64,000 bases of DNA from Corbicula japonica (taxonomy: Eukaryota > Mollusca > Bivalvia > Venerida > Cyrenidae), in contig JAZAYU010000005.1 in NCBI GenBank assembly GCA_038501625.1, positions 5,518,001 through 5,582,000 of the forward strand, read 5' to 3'. This document shows positions 33,840 to 45,553 of the stretch, piece by piece. Numbering within the stretch: position 1 is the first letter of the stretch; each line of letters starts with the position of its first letter. A program made the translations under genes and the position numbers. The notes below the pieces were generated by a model that was not told the DNA's origin, made no database searches, and worked only from the letters and a program-made list of their open reading frames with translations.

Positions 33840-35640
33840 GTTATGAATGGAGGGATTTCAAAATAACTTGGCACAAATGTTCACCATGACAAGGCGGTGT
33901 GTCGTGTACAATACCCATGCCTGTAGGTCCAAGGTCAAGGTCACTGTTACTAAAAATAGAATTTTCTTGCAAAATCATGTCTGCTCTTTAACTTTGTTAT
34001 TTCAATTGGATTTTTAAATAACTTGGTATAATTGTTCACCATATCAAGACGGTGTGTCACGTACATGCCCAAGCCTGTAGTCGAAGGTCAAGGTCACTGT
34101 TACAAAAAATAAATTTTCTTGTCTGGGCTGTTACTTTGTTATGAATGGAGGGATTTCAAAATAACTTGGCACAAATGTTCACCATTACAAGGCGGTTTGT
34201 CTGCACAATACCCATGCCTGTAGATCCAAGGTCAAGGTCACTGTTACTAAAAATAGAATTTTCTTGTCCGGGTTGTAACTTCATTATGAATGGAGGGATT
34301 TCAAAATAACTTGGCACAAAATAATGTTCACCATGACAGGGCGGTGTGTCGCGTACCATGCCCATGCCTGTAGGTCAAAGGTCAAGGTCACTGTAACTAA
34401 AAATAGAATTTCCTTTCTCCGGACTGTAACTTTGTTATGAATGGAGGGATTTCAAAATAACTTTGCACAAATGTTCACTATGACAAGGCAGTGTGTCCGC
34501 ACAATACCCAAGCCTGAAGGTCCAAGGTCAAGGTCACTGTTACTAAAAATAGAATTTTCTTGTCCGGGCTGTAACTTCATTATAAAAATGGAGGGATTTC
34601 ATAAAAACTTGACACTAATGTTCACGTTGACAGGGCGGTGTATTGCGTACCATGCCCATGCCTGTAGGTCAAGGTCACTGTAACTAAAAATAGAATTCTG
34701 TTGTCGGGGCTGTAACTTCGTTAGGAATAGAGTGATTTCAAAATAACTTGACACAAATGTTCATCATGACAAGGTGGTGTGTCCCATACCATGCCCATGC
34801 CTGTAGGTCCAAGGTCAAGGTCACTGTTTCTAAAATAGAATTTTCTTGTCAGGGTTGTAACTATGTTAGGAATAGAGTAATTTCAAAATAACTTGGCAAA
34901 AATGTTCACCATGACAAGGTGGTGAGTCGTGTACCATGTCCATGCCTGTAGGTCCAAGGTCAAGGTCCTGTGTTTTTTTTATGCCAAATATTTGGAGAAA
35001 TAGGGCCCCATCCCCCCCTCAAAATAGTATATATTTTTCCCCCACATTCAATAAAAAATTCCCCCTTTGCTGGAGTCTGTAACGGACATTTCGATTTGTC
35101 CTGCTTATGTGAAAATGATAAATCTTAATTTTTTTTCTGATGCAAGAAAATTCAAATCTGGGAAGTATGAGGCAAGATTTATTTGGTTAAACTACAGTGT
35201 TAGCAAAGCAAAAAGCAAAAGATCAGTGAATATTATGTTTTGTTGTGTTTGACAGCTGCAAGTATCTTCCAAATAGTCCCCCTTTCCTTTGTTCGTGTCG
35301 CAATTTTCCCCTACAAAGGGCTGCGACCCCCTTCCCCCCAAAAGTAAAAAAAAACACTGAGGTCACTGTTACTAAAAATAGAATTTTCTTGTCCGGGCTA
35401 TAACTTTGTTTTGAATGGAGGGTTTTCAAAATAACTTGGCACAAATGTTCACCATGACAAGGCGGTGTGTTGCGTACATTACCCATGCCTGTAAGTCATA
35501 GGTCAAGGTCACAGTTACTAAAACTTGAATTTACTTGTTTGGGCTATAACTTCTTTATGAATGAAGGGATTTCAAAATAACTTGGCACAAATGTTCATTA
35601 TGACATTGCATTGCATTACCTTCAACTTCTTCACAGACAT
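33840..35640. repeat. Tandem array of about 147-bp pearl-type cores, each with a TCAAGGTCA motif
   Basis: Ten imperfect units (TTATGAATGGAGGGATTTCA, ACTTGGCACAAATGTTCACC, CCATGCCTGTAGG, AAGGTCAAGGTCACTG, TAGAATTTTCTTGT). Unit starts are spaced 140-155 bp apart once the 397 bp added by the nested MITE is removed. Confidence 0.85.
34968..35359. mobile_element. 392-bp MITE with CWGTGTTTTTTTT ends and target duplication AGGTC
   Basis: CTGTGTTTTTTTTA at the left is matched by inverted CAGTGTTTTTTTTTA at the right. AGGTC is duplicated at 34963-34967 and 35360-35364. Removing the element restores the array text GGTCAAGGTCACTGTTAC. The interior is C-rich and non-coding. Confidence 0.7.
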
Positions 35641-36958
35641 TTCCGTAATGAGAAGACAACAGTGCCACAAATACAAATAATTTACTTGATCTTCAAGGTT
35701 ATGCATATTCTTATAATTACTCGAACATCACTGTCTTTGAAATGCTATTATTCCCATCATTGCACTTGAGTGTCTGAAAACGATGCATAGCATCCGTGTC
35801 CTTTGATCACATTTCTAGTTTCACTTTTATTTTCACTTAAGTGCACTTCATCAATAACTTTACAAATACTTAAGGTATCAACTTCAAACTTCCATTATAT
35901 TTTCATTTCAGTTCTTTTTCTGTTACATTACTGAAGTGATTGATATTTGACTAAAAGTAAATGTCTCTAATAAAAAATAACTAACAAGTTTTCTAACAAA
36001 TTCAGAAATATTTCATAGTTATTCCCCTATTCAGTTTAATATTTATGGTACATTAAGGAATTATTTCTGTTATTTGAAATGAATTTCTCCCTTACCATTC
36101 ACTTGTTAATATTTTTCCTGATTGGACATGAATGTATGGCCATAGTTGTTATTATTTTAATCTTCAGATTGCATTTGTTTCAAATGATTCGAATAGTCGA
36201 GCATGCTGTCTCCTCTGACAGCTCTTGTTTACTGTGCAATTGCCAGATCTCGATTTGTTGATTTTGTTTGAAATTTCTTACTCTTTCATTTCATTCAGTA
36301 ATTACCATACGAAAATAGTCTTTCATTTTTTTTCATCAAATTATTCATACCAAACAAGGAACTTCGATAATAACTACGAAAGGCAAATGCACAATGAGTG
36401 CAGAAACGAAAGCGGTTGGTTAAAAATTAAAGAATTGCACAGGGACTAATTAGCATGAAAACAAGAACAAGCAACAGGGGACCAAACACACTAATCAACG
36501 CTGAAACTAATTACTGGCCGTGATATATTTAAACAAATTCAACTGGCAGTCCAACTTTGTCTTTCATTTTGACAGAATCTGATCACGTTTTCAAAACATA
36601 TTGGACTGTGTTCGCTTTTTCGCTATACACAGAGCAATCAAACTATCACAAATTATTGGAAAATTGATACCAGTCTACATTGCATTCCAAAACATGAATA
36701 TATGGCGAAAAGGGGAGAAAGTGCCGAAAAGGACCAACATTACCAAAAATACACGCATTTAACAATGATCGATTTTTTAACCGTCGAGATTTCAACCGGC
36801 CAAAACTTGATTTTACACGGCCATTTTGGCCGGCGGCCAGCTGTTATTGAGAACCCTGATATACCGAAATAACCAGTGTACAGAAGTTTATTGCCCACCC
36901 CTTAAGTATCTATTCAGTGTTACTGTTTAAACTACAATTTAGTTTTGTCTTTTTTCAG

Positions 36959-37066
36959 TGATGTGAAGATTGTAAAGGTTACGAGGGGCCACAATGGCAG
37001 ACATATACTGCAAACATGTGCATATAGAGACCGATAGATGGCCACCTATTTCTAGCTGTTGTAAAA
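36959..37066 (+). other. Exon-like module 1 (non-coding), with strong splice sites
   Basis: TTTTGTCTTTTTTCAG precedes it and GTAAGT follows it. The body TGATGTGAAGATTGT...GTTGTAAAA has stops in all frames, so it is at most an untranslated or lncRNA exon. It is 108 bp, against 123 bp in the two other copies. Confidence 0.45.
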
Positions 37067-37198
37067 GTAAGTTACACTTCAACTGTTGAAAATCAGAACT
37101 CAGTACCCATGGACAACTGCACTGTTATGTTGGTTAGTGAAACAGACGTGCCGGAAACTTAGTCCTAGGAATACAGATTAATTTACATGAAGTATTTA

Positions 37199-38470
37199 GG
37201 CCATAGAAAATAAATTCCTAGATTCTCATCCCCGCCCGCCCCTCGAAAATCACTCCGCCCGAACGTTTTTTATTTTGAAAAAAAAATGTACGTACATCAA
37301 AATTTACCTTGCGTTCATTTTTATTTAACGTTATTTTAATAATAGCATTTCTGTACAACGTTCTTAATTCTTATTTAATGAAAACGAAAGTTGTTTAAAC
37401 TTCAACGTTCGCATTGCTTTTTCTTCCCGAAATACGCTGGGCTCACTTCAGAGCATCGTGGCATTTAAATTAAATTTTAACAACACATAGACTAATATGA
37501 ACGAAGTATATTTCTGACCGTGCAACGTTTGACGTATATTTCTGACCGTGCATTTTAATTTACAATGTTTAAGTCCGATGTTTATAATATTTATTACGAG
37601 TGATAAATGATATGAACGACATATATTTTTAATCATGCGAATACCTTGCCCCTAAAATATCCGAGAATTATTACATGTACATTGACTAAAATCATCCAGT
37701 TTACAACTGCTATGAACATCTGTTGAACACCTGGTCATTGACCGTTTTGATCTAAAATGTCAGCGATGCTCGTGTATTTAACATCAAAGACGCCGACGTC
37801 AACTTGAAACGGTGCGCACTGCTCGAACTTTTACCAAACTTGAAAGAATTTCAAACCGTCGACTAACTGGGATAATTTCATTTCTTAATCAGCTGATTGT
37901 TTGTTGACAGCGTATCTGTGATAATTATAGCTTATTTCTGATCAGGTTGTGTTTTATCTGCAGTACCGGCACTTCGCCGAATTAGCAGTTTGCAACTAAT
38001 CTATTGCGACAGCCATCACATTTTTTTCGGCAATGTTGATTATACAACAATAGGATGTTTATTTAACAACTTTGGAGTTAATTGCTTGACAAAGGTAAGC
38101 AGAAATTTCAAAGGAAGAAACGTCTGGCATGTGTTGACGTATTCTGGACTTACAATTACGGACGTGTCAATTAATGTACATATTACTAAATTTTCGGACG
38201 ATCTTTTTTAAATAAAAATTCTCGTCTCTAAATATTCATTCAGCCAGAAAAATAATTATTTTTTTCCGTCCAAAGACTTAGATAAAATACGTTATATAAA
38301 TTTATTTTAAAATAGTATCACTTTTACAACAACAAATTCTTATATATTTCCAATATATAGATACGTTCACAGTGAGAATGAAAAATAAAAATTAAAAAAT
38401 AAAACCCGCCCACCCGCCCCATTTTTTCCCAAAATTAGGATGAGAATCTAGGAATTAATTTTCTATGGCC
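37199..38470. mobile_element. PIF/Harbinger-like DNA element, 1272 bp, with TTA target duplication
   Basis: 33-bp terminal inverted repeats starting GGCCATAGAAAATAAATTCC differ at one base between the two ends. TTA is duplicated at 37196-37198 and 38471-38473, which fits the 3-bp TWA sites of PIF/Harbinger elements. Neighbouring tandem units lack the insert. No transposase frame, so it is non-autonomous. Confidence 0.75.
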
Positions 38471-38942
38471 TTATAATATTATATTAACATGTTTTAAGAC
38501 ATCTCTGTATTCAGTGTTTCTTCCTAGTAAGATTAAATTTAGTAGTTTTTGAAATAAAACAAATTATAAGACTGTTTTTATAAGAATAAACTTTAATAAC
38601 ACAGATTAAATATATAATTAACAAACATGTATCTTGTGTGCCAAATTTTAAATATATGCAAGATAATTTAAGGAAAGAGTTAATAAGGATTGATAAACTT
38701 TAAACAAATTTGGTTGTAAAGGTTCTTAAAATTTACAGCTAGTTTATGTTCAAATTGAATTATTTTAAGTAGGTTTCATTAAACTTACCTGATACCGGTA
38801 TTTAAAAATCATACTGCAATATTGTATTGTCGTCTTATATACTGAAATTACCAGTGTACAGCAGTTTATTGGCCACCCCTCATGAAACAAATCAGTATTT
38901 CTATTTAAACTAGTACATGTATTTAGTTTTGTCTTTTTTCAG

Positions 38943-39065
38943 TGATGTGAAGATTGTCAAGGTTATAAGGGGACAGAATGGCAGACATACTGTACCATGA
39001 CAAATGCTGAAATCAAGTGCATCTAGAGACCAAAAGATGGCAGTCGGCTTCTACCTGTTGTAAAA
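38943..39065 (+). other. Exon-like module 2 (non-coding), with strong splice sites
   Basis: TTTTGTCTTTTTTCAG acceptor and TTGTAAAA|GTAAGT donor around 123 bp that align with modules 1 and 3. Confidence 0.45.
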
Positions 39066-39715
39066 GTAAGTTACACTTCATAGTGTAAAAAATAAAAACT
39101 CTGTACCCATGGAGAACTTCACGTTAACCTTGGTAAGTGGAACAGACGTGCCAGAATTTAGGCTTAGGAACACAGTTGTCTTTCCATGAAGTATTTATAC
39201 AGAAGTATTTTCTCTTTATTCAGTGTTTCTGCCTGATCAGATTAAGTTGAGTAGTTTTTTAAATAAAAAATATTTACAGACTGTATCGAGAAGAATAAAC
39301 TTCAATGACACAAATTAACTTTTTGTTGATGAACACATCTTGTATTCCAAAATTTAAATAAGCTAAATGCTGTATCAAAGTGTTTTAAAACAACAGGACA
39401 CCAAAAAATTCGGATCCTAATGGTGTTTAAAAATACAGATATGCAAAAAAAAATAATTTCATGAAAAGGGTGTCCTAATATTTAGGACATTCCAAGACTA
39501 AGGGTGATAATGGTAATGCACCTGACATGCTGTTGTTCAAATTCTGCAACTCAGGGTGAAAAACAGTAGAGTAAAATTTGTATGAGTTTTTAGTGATGCT
39601 CTTTCAAAGATTACATTAATGATTAGAGTGCAGTAACACACAAGGCTATATTCTGTTATCTAATACTTCTTCATCAACATGTTTGTAATCAGTGTTACTT
39701 TTAAACTCTGCTTCA

Positions 39716-39933
39716 TAAATACACCTTTATTGCATGGGCAGACAGTGTAGATCCAGATCAGCCAGCACATATGTGCCATTTGATCAGGATCTGTGTTGTA
39801 CGCTTTTTGATTTATCAGGATATTTCTGACCAAAAAAGCAAATAGTGTAAGTTCTGATCATATGGCATGTATGCGCTAACTGATCTGGACCTACACTGGT
39901 TGCATATGCTTATATATGGAGTAAAGCGTTTAA
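39716..39933. mobile_element. piggyBac-like foldback MITE, diverged copy
   Basis: Internal GTGTAGATCCAGATCAGCC and its inverted partner are clear. The left TTAA is lost and the right end reads AAAGCGTTTAA. Confidence 0.6.
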
Positions 39934-39962
39934 ATAGTTTAAATTAAATTTTATCTTTTCAG

Positions 39963-40085
39963 TGATGTGAAGATTGTCAAGGTCATGAGGGGCCACAATG
40001 GCTGACGTACTGTATCATGACAAATGGTGAAAACGAGTGCATCTAGAGACCGATAAATGGCAGCTGACTTCTACCTGTTGTAAAA
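39963..40085 (+). other. Exon-like module 3 (non-coding), with strong splice sites
   Basis: Acceptor TTTTATCTTTTCAG and donor TTGTAAAA|GTAAGT, 123 bp, the same text as module 2 with scattered changes. Confidence 0.45.
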
Positions 40086-40388
40086 GTAAGTTACACTTCA
40101 AAGTGTTGAACATTAAAACATGTACCCATCGTTTACTGCACTATAACATCAGTAAGTGAAAGAGACATTCCAGAAATGTAGGCCAAGGAATACAGTACAT
40201 TTGGGTATGGAAAGCAATTTGGTTGTTAAAATGTGTGAAGCCTCAAGCTTTTTTGCAGCAACACATAGCAAAATGTGCATGCTGGTCGGTGTCACACGTC
40301 GACACATTGTGCAAAGTCCAAAAAATTGTGAGCAGCAATAAAGTAATAAGTAACACTGCATACTATCAGTTATTATGATTCATTTTAA

Positions 40389-40550
40389 GGATTGAATTGA
40401 TATTTGACGGTTTCATTTGGGTATGGAACAGTTGGTTTGTTTAAAGTGTGTGAAGCCCAAAGGGCTTCTTGCGTACTTTAAACTTTCCAACTGTTTTTCA
40501 TACCCACATGAAAACCATCAAATATTGATTCAATCCTTATGTTTACCCTC
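40389..40550. repeat. Foldback hairpin of about 160 bp
   Basis: GGATTGAATTGATATTTGAC ... GAAGCCCAAAGGGCTTC ... ATCAAATATTGATTCAATCC folds on itself over its whole length around the GCCCAAAGGGC centre. Related sequence with the CGTCACACGTC and GCAGCAAC blocks flanks it and recurs inverted at about 52120-52240. Confidence 0.7.
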
Positions 40551-41059
40551 ATAAATAACCTCGTAAATACAGAAATGACTAGAAGAATTTGTGATATTAT
40601 GGCTTTTTTGAATGGCTGTTGTAACAGCTAAGTTGACGGCACGCTTTTTTGCAGCAACTCGTGGCAAAACGTGGGTGCTTGGCGATGTCACACGTCAAAA
40701 CATCGTGCAACTTCTAATAAATTGTGAAAGGCTCTACTGTAGCCACGCCTTTTAAAGTAATACATCACACTGTTTACCATCAGAAATAATGATTCGTAAG
40801 ATGAATCAGACTTAATCGTGGAGGATGATGTTGAAGTGTAAATATATATATATAAAACTTCATAGAAGAGAGTGCAATTTTAAATATAAAAAATATAGAG
40901 AGACATCTCTAAACACAGTGATTCTGCTTTTAAGATTTAATTTGATAGTTTTTATTACTCTGAAAGATGAGGGCATATAGATTTGCCCTTGTCTGTCTGT
41001 CCATCTAAAACTTCTGTTGAGCTTTGTCCAAAGTAAAACAGCCAGAGTCATTAAAGTTT

Positions 41060-43160
41060 ACAGGCATGTTGACCATCATGTGTAGTTGTGCATCAGGGGT
41101 TTTGTTTCTGGCCACACCCATTCAAACCTGAGTTATAACCCTTGTGTGTTTGAATATGATACATACCAGTAATCTTGTGTCTCAAGTAAATTAAAAAGTA
41201 TGAGAACCACAATCATAAAACTTTACAGGTACAGAGGTGTAGAATTCCACTCGAACGCTCGCCATGGCAAGTAAATGATCCGTTGGGTCGAGTGAAGCGG
41301 CCGGAACACTCGATTGACCGGGCAATTAAATTTTTCAGCAAAGCACATGTGTTTTTTTCGGAAAAATGAAATATTTTCACTTTGTTTACAAAATACAAAT
41401 CAATTTCTGGTATTTCGGTCGATTTCCGGTGTATTCGGAACATTTCTGATGTAAAGGTAACAGCTGCGATTTCTTTTTATCCTCATTGGGTTTCCCAAAT
41501 CAGAATGAGGCTGCAAGTGCACGTATTTTCCCGCTTTATGTCGAAATGTCGAAACAAATGAAGATAACGTTTTTTACACAAGGTAGGGGTGATGATGAAA
41601 AGCAAGAGAGTGAGCGAGACAGTAGGAAAGAGATAGAACGAATAGAAAAACGAAAATTGCAACAGAAAGAGTATTTCATTAAAAATGTAAGGGCAAGTGT
41701 ACTTTCTGTAAGGGCAGGTGCACTTCCTCATTCACTCGACCTGCAGGGTGAGTGGGTCAAAGAAAATTTCTACACCTCTGAGGTATGTTGACCATCATGT
41801 GTAGTTGTGCACCTGGGGTTTTGTTTCTGGCTTTGCCCATGAAAGCCTGGTTTTTTTTAGTGATTGGGGATGCAGCCTTAGCCTATCAAGAGGGGAAAAT
41901 TCACAAGTGTTTTTCCAGTTTTGGGGAAAGTTATTAATCCATTTTATTAAATTTTGGGGAAAATTAAGATCTAGTAATTTTACTCATTAAAACAAGCAAA
42001 GAAAACTTTTAGAAGACATTGCTGACAAAACCTGTTCTTCGGGTTTCTAATGCCAGTAATTGCCAAAGAACTATATTTTATTAGCGCTATCTAAGTTCAG
42101 TGCCTATACATTATTAAAATCTATATTAACAGAAAATTTGGTGTGTTATTATCAGTTTTAATCCATTCAGATTTATTTCCCTTACTACGACAATTTAGAT
42201 TGAAAAGTGGATTGGATATTCTTTAGAATGCCGACCAATTAAATTCAAGATAACAGTACTGAAGTGACGCTTTTGACTCTTGTTCAGCAAAGTCCAGTCT
42301 GGTCCGGTACAAATGGTACTGATGAAATGTTAAAAACTAGCCTGGCAATTTTTACTGTTTAACGACACATTTGTAACAGTTAATTTTACACCAGTGAAGT
42401 TTGTGTGGTGCAAAGCAGATTATTTTCTTATTGTCTTTTTCACACATTTTTGTCTATTTTTGATAGGGAAAATTGATTTTGTTGGGGAAATTTTCGTCTT
42501 TGAAAGGGGGAAAAAAGTTACCTATTTTGCCTGGGGAAGACGCCGTTTTTTAGGGTCTTTTATACAAGGAAAAAAACACCAGTGGCATTTATGCATTTCA
42601 ATACAATTCATTAAGCATGTAATTTTGTGATGTGCATAACACCAAAAGTATATGTCATGGTCATGAAACTTTACAAGCATGTTGACCATCATGTCTAGTT
42701 GTGCACCTGGCTACATCCATTTAAACCAGAATTATAGCCCCATATGTTTTCCAGTATAATACATTTACTATGTAATCTATTGTCACATGTGACTCCAAAA
42801 GAATTAGAGCCACAATCATGAAACTTTACAGGTATGTTTACCATCAAGTGTAGTTGTGCACCTAGAATTACTTTACAGGTATGTTTACCATCACCTGTAG
42901 TTGTGCACTTAGAATTACTTTACAGGTATGTTTACCATCACGTGTAGTTGTGCACTTAGAATTTTTTTTTCTGGCCACACTTTTAAAACCAGAATTATTA
43001 ATGCATATTAAAACCAGAGTTGTGGCCCCTTTTTCATTTCAGTATAATGCATTCAGCATGTAGTCATGTGTCACATATAATTCTACAAGTAGATGAGCCA
43101 GTTATAAAAATTTTCAACTTTGTTAACCATAATGTGTAGTTATGCATCTAAGGTTTTGTT
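41060..43160. repeat. Pearl-type core repeats (ACTTTACAGGTATGTTGACCATCATG)
   Basis: About eight imperfect units with ATCATGAAACTTTACAGG, ATGTGTAGTTGTGCACCT, GTTTCTGGCCACACCCATTT and CCAGAGTTAT. They are interrupted at 41230-41780 and at 41851-42583. Confidence 0.7.
41851..42583. mobile_element. Possible DNA element with CTGGTKTTTTTTT ends
   Basis: The left end CCTGGTTTTTTTTAG and inverted right end CACTGGTGTTTTTTTCC are similar, and the insert interrupts a core repeat unit. Several GGGGAAAATT blocks lie inside. The target duplication is not clear. Confidence 0.35.
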
Positions 43161-43596
43161 TATGACCACGTCCATTTGAACCAGAGTTATTTGCCAGTAA
43201 AAGACAGAAAATTTCACACACATCAACAGCAATATTGACGTTACGTCCGTTACAATGTTGCCCATAAGGTTGTTTGTGAATTAAATAATAATTATATATA
43301 TAGTGCATGAACAAATATTTGAATAGAGAATTTGTTCAATGCATGGTAAAAAAGTTTCGATCACATAGGGGACATCAAAAATTTAAATTAACTTTGTTAA
43401 TTTTCCTATGGAAATTTTGAGTGTATAAATTGATTTTTATTATCCCACGCCGCATAGCGGCTGGGGGATATAGGATTGGTCTTCGTCCTTACGTGCACGT
43501 ACATTTCGTGTCCTGTCAATAACTTTTCAACCCCTGAAACACTGGAGTGATCGAGCACCGGCACGAGTTTTACGGGCACCGGTATTGTCATCCAAT

Positions 43597-44025
43597 ATGG
43601 AGGATTGTTTACCATCTGAAAGGTATGTGTATAGATTTTACTTCACTTAAAAGATCACAAACCATTTCAAAACTTGTCTTGTCAAAGCATCATTGCAAAA
43701 ATGATTTCTCTTAAGAATGCGTATGCTCCCGATATTGGAAACGTTTTGGTTGATTTAAATTTCTCATCGCAAGTTGGTTGTTTGACAGACGGTAAATTTC
43801 AATCGAGAGATGTCAGTTCATTTGGGCTGTTTTTATTATAGGACAAGTGACACGCAAAATATTCAACTGTGATGAATTTTAACTGTATTTTTCTTTTTAA
43901 TCCACGTTATCTAGTCCTTCACAAAGGTCCAATTACTATAAACTGGCTTACTTTCTGTTTAGATCGCACTCCGGTATGGTCATCACGCACCGGTTCAAGA
44001 ATTCCGTCAAATTTCAAACATTAAA
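43597..44025 (+). pseudogene. Left-arm copy of the two 5' exons of the element gene
   Basis: Exon 1 is 43597-43622 (MEDCLPSE plus two bases, donor GTATGT). Exon 2 is 43963-44025 (acceptor CTTTCTGTTTAG, donor AAA|GTGAAA). Both introns are phase 2, and the joined product begins MEDCLPSERSHSGMVITHRF. No continuing exon was found to the right on the plus strand, so this copy probably lacks its 3' part. Exon 2 differs from the right arm only at third positions of three codons. Confidence 0.55.
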
Positions 44026-44949
44026 GTGAAAAAAGGCACCGGTTCAGTCATATCTCACAATTTGTATACGGTTCAGTCTCTGTTTTACGTATTTATCCCA
44101 GTTGGTCGGTTAAAATCTGGTATCGTTTAATCTCGTGGGTGATCAATTTTCACGCAAAAGCTGCAAATAAAATATTCGCAAAGGCATAAAATTCGCGCAT
44201 TTGAGTTTTCCTATTAAAACAATATTACACGGTGTACGTTCGCTGGGGTTAAAATCGCCCAAGCGTGAAATACGCGAAATTGAAACTGAAGATAAATATA
44301 ATGATGCATCAGCATATGTGATCGTTTTTTCTGTCCGTCGATCATTTCGTCGTTTTGTATGTTACAAATCCGGTTTTTGAAGCATATTTTAGCGACCCTC
44401 GAGGGATTTCAATGAAACATGACACAAGGGTACTTCATCAGGCGTAATCTGCACTTCTATTTTTATTAAAGGAAGGTCACACTTAGGGTTTGAAGGTATC
44501 GCAAACATTGCAAATGGCAAAAACAAGCTAAAATTTCAAAAAGTGAATTTTGGAGAAAATACTTATTGCCACCTAGATTTTAATAAATTAATGGATTTAA
44601 CTATGGATGTAGTAAATGTTAGCAAGCTCAGTTTAGTCTAATTCATGTTCTAATTACCAAGCACATACTAAAACAAAAGAAAAACCGTTTGCATAAGAAC
44701 TCTGAAATTCATGAATGATATACCAAAGTAACTCATATCTGAAATAAGTATATGCTTGTCTACAATGTTTAGTGCCAATTCGTCAAAATAGTGTTAGGGT
44801 TTTCAAGAAATTCACGGAAAACTTACTTCCTACATTCACTTTCTACTTTCACTTTGAACCAGGAAGTAAGGTTTCCTTGAATTTCATAATGCACACTCTC
44901 AGATTACGTACAGCTTCTCGATTGTCAAAAGCAGTAAGCCTTAAAAGTC

Positions 44950-45215
44950 TCATGAGTATAAAGTGATTCTTCGTTTAAGATAAGCTAATTTAGTGTATTT
45001 TGCAAGTTTTCTGGGGATTATTTTCACCAAGTACACAAATTTGTCCACGTCAGACTTATTTAGAAACTGTGTATCCCTTAAACATTTATTAAAGGAACGA
45101 TCCCGAATGTCTTTGTAAAGCTCACAGTTTAACACAAAATGTACTTCGTCCTCAACTGATCCGCTATTACACATCCTGCAGAGTCTTTGCTCTAGCGGTT
45201 CACCAAGTGTATATT
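44950..45215 (-). pseudogene. Extreme C-terminal fragment of a LINE ORF2 protein
   Basis: The minus strand reads EQRLCRMCNSGSVEDEVHFV followed by LNCELYKDIRDRSF. This is the CxxC...EDExHFxxxC..Y..xR motif found at the end of many non-LTR reverse-transcriptase proteins. Everything upstream is missing. Confidence 0.7.
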
Positions 45216-45553
45216 AATAACTTTGGTTTGTGCAAAGTTTGATTGAACTGCATTGTGCCGTTTGAACGATTTTTTTATACTTTTCTGTTTGTTTATGGCA
45301 AAACAATGGCGAAAGGCGCAATACCTTAAATATTTGACCGTGTATCCGAAACATTCTAGTGTTCATGTAAACACTGGCCTTTATTAAATTTATGTTTAAA
45401 GTCGTTAGATGAATAGAGTGAACGGGGCTTTGTCCCAAACCACGACTAATTTGAAGAGATTAGACTGTGCCACTTTTTTGTACGAATGATTACTTTTCAA
45501 ATTATTCTTTTATCTTCATTTGTCATTTCATTTATTAAAAATGTTACAGAATG

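Larger units (their letters stand above)
33180..36858. mobile_element. hAT-like DNA element, 3679 bp, with 5-bp target duplication ATATA
   Basis: The left end CAGGGTTCTCAATAA is the exact inverted complement of the right end TTATTGAGAACCCTG. ATATA flanks both sides (33175-33179 and 36859-36863). The empty site is visible in the neighbouring tandem unit (CGTCTTATATACTGAAATTACCAG near 38834). CAGGG-type ends suggest hAT; a 5-bp rather than 8-bp duplication would put it in a less usual subgroup. No transposase frame is recognisable. The interior is filled with pearl-type tandem cores, a poly-G run and a nested 392-bp MITE. Confidence 0.7.
32687..40940 (+). repeat. Four tandem units of about 700 bp, interrupted by mobile elements
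   Basis: Each unit starts with GTAAGTTACACTTCA at 32687, 37067, 39066 and 40086. It continues with a GTACCCATGGA block, CAGTGTTTCTGCCTGAT, a TTGTGTGCCAAA block and the CATACTGCAATATTGTAT block. It ends with the exon-like module listed separately. Unit 1 is split by 33180-36858, unit 2 by 37199-38470 and unit 3 by a piggyBac-like MITE. Unit 4 decays after 40200. Confidence 0.75.

Noticed and set aside
37990..38211. 73-codon frame inside the Harbinger-like element
   Set aside because: No transposase motif and no support beyond length.
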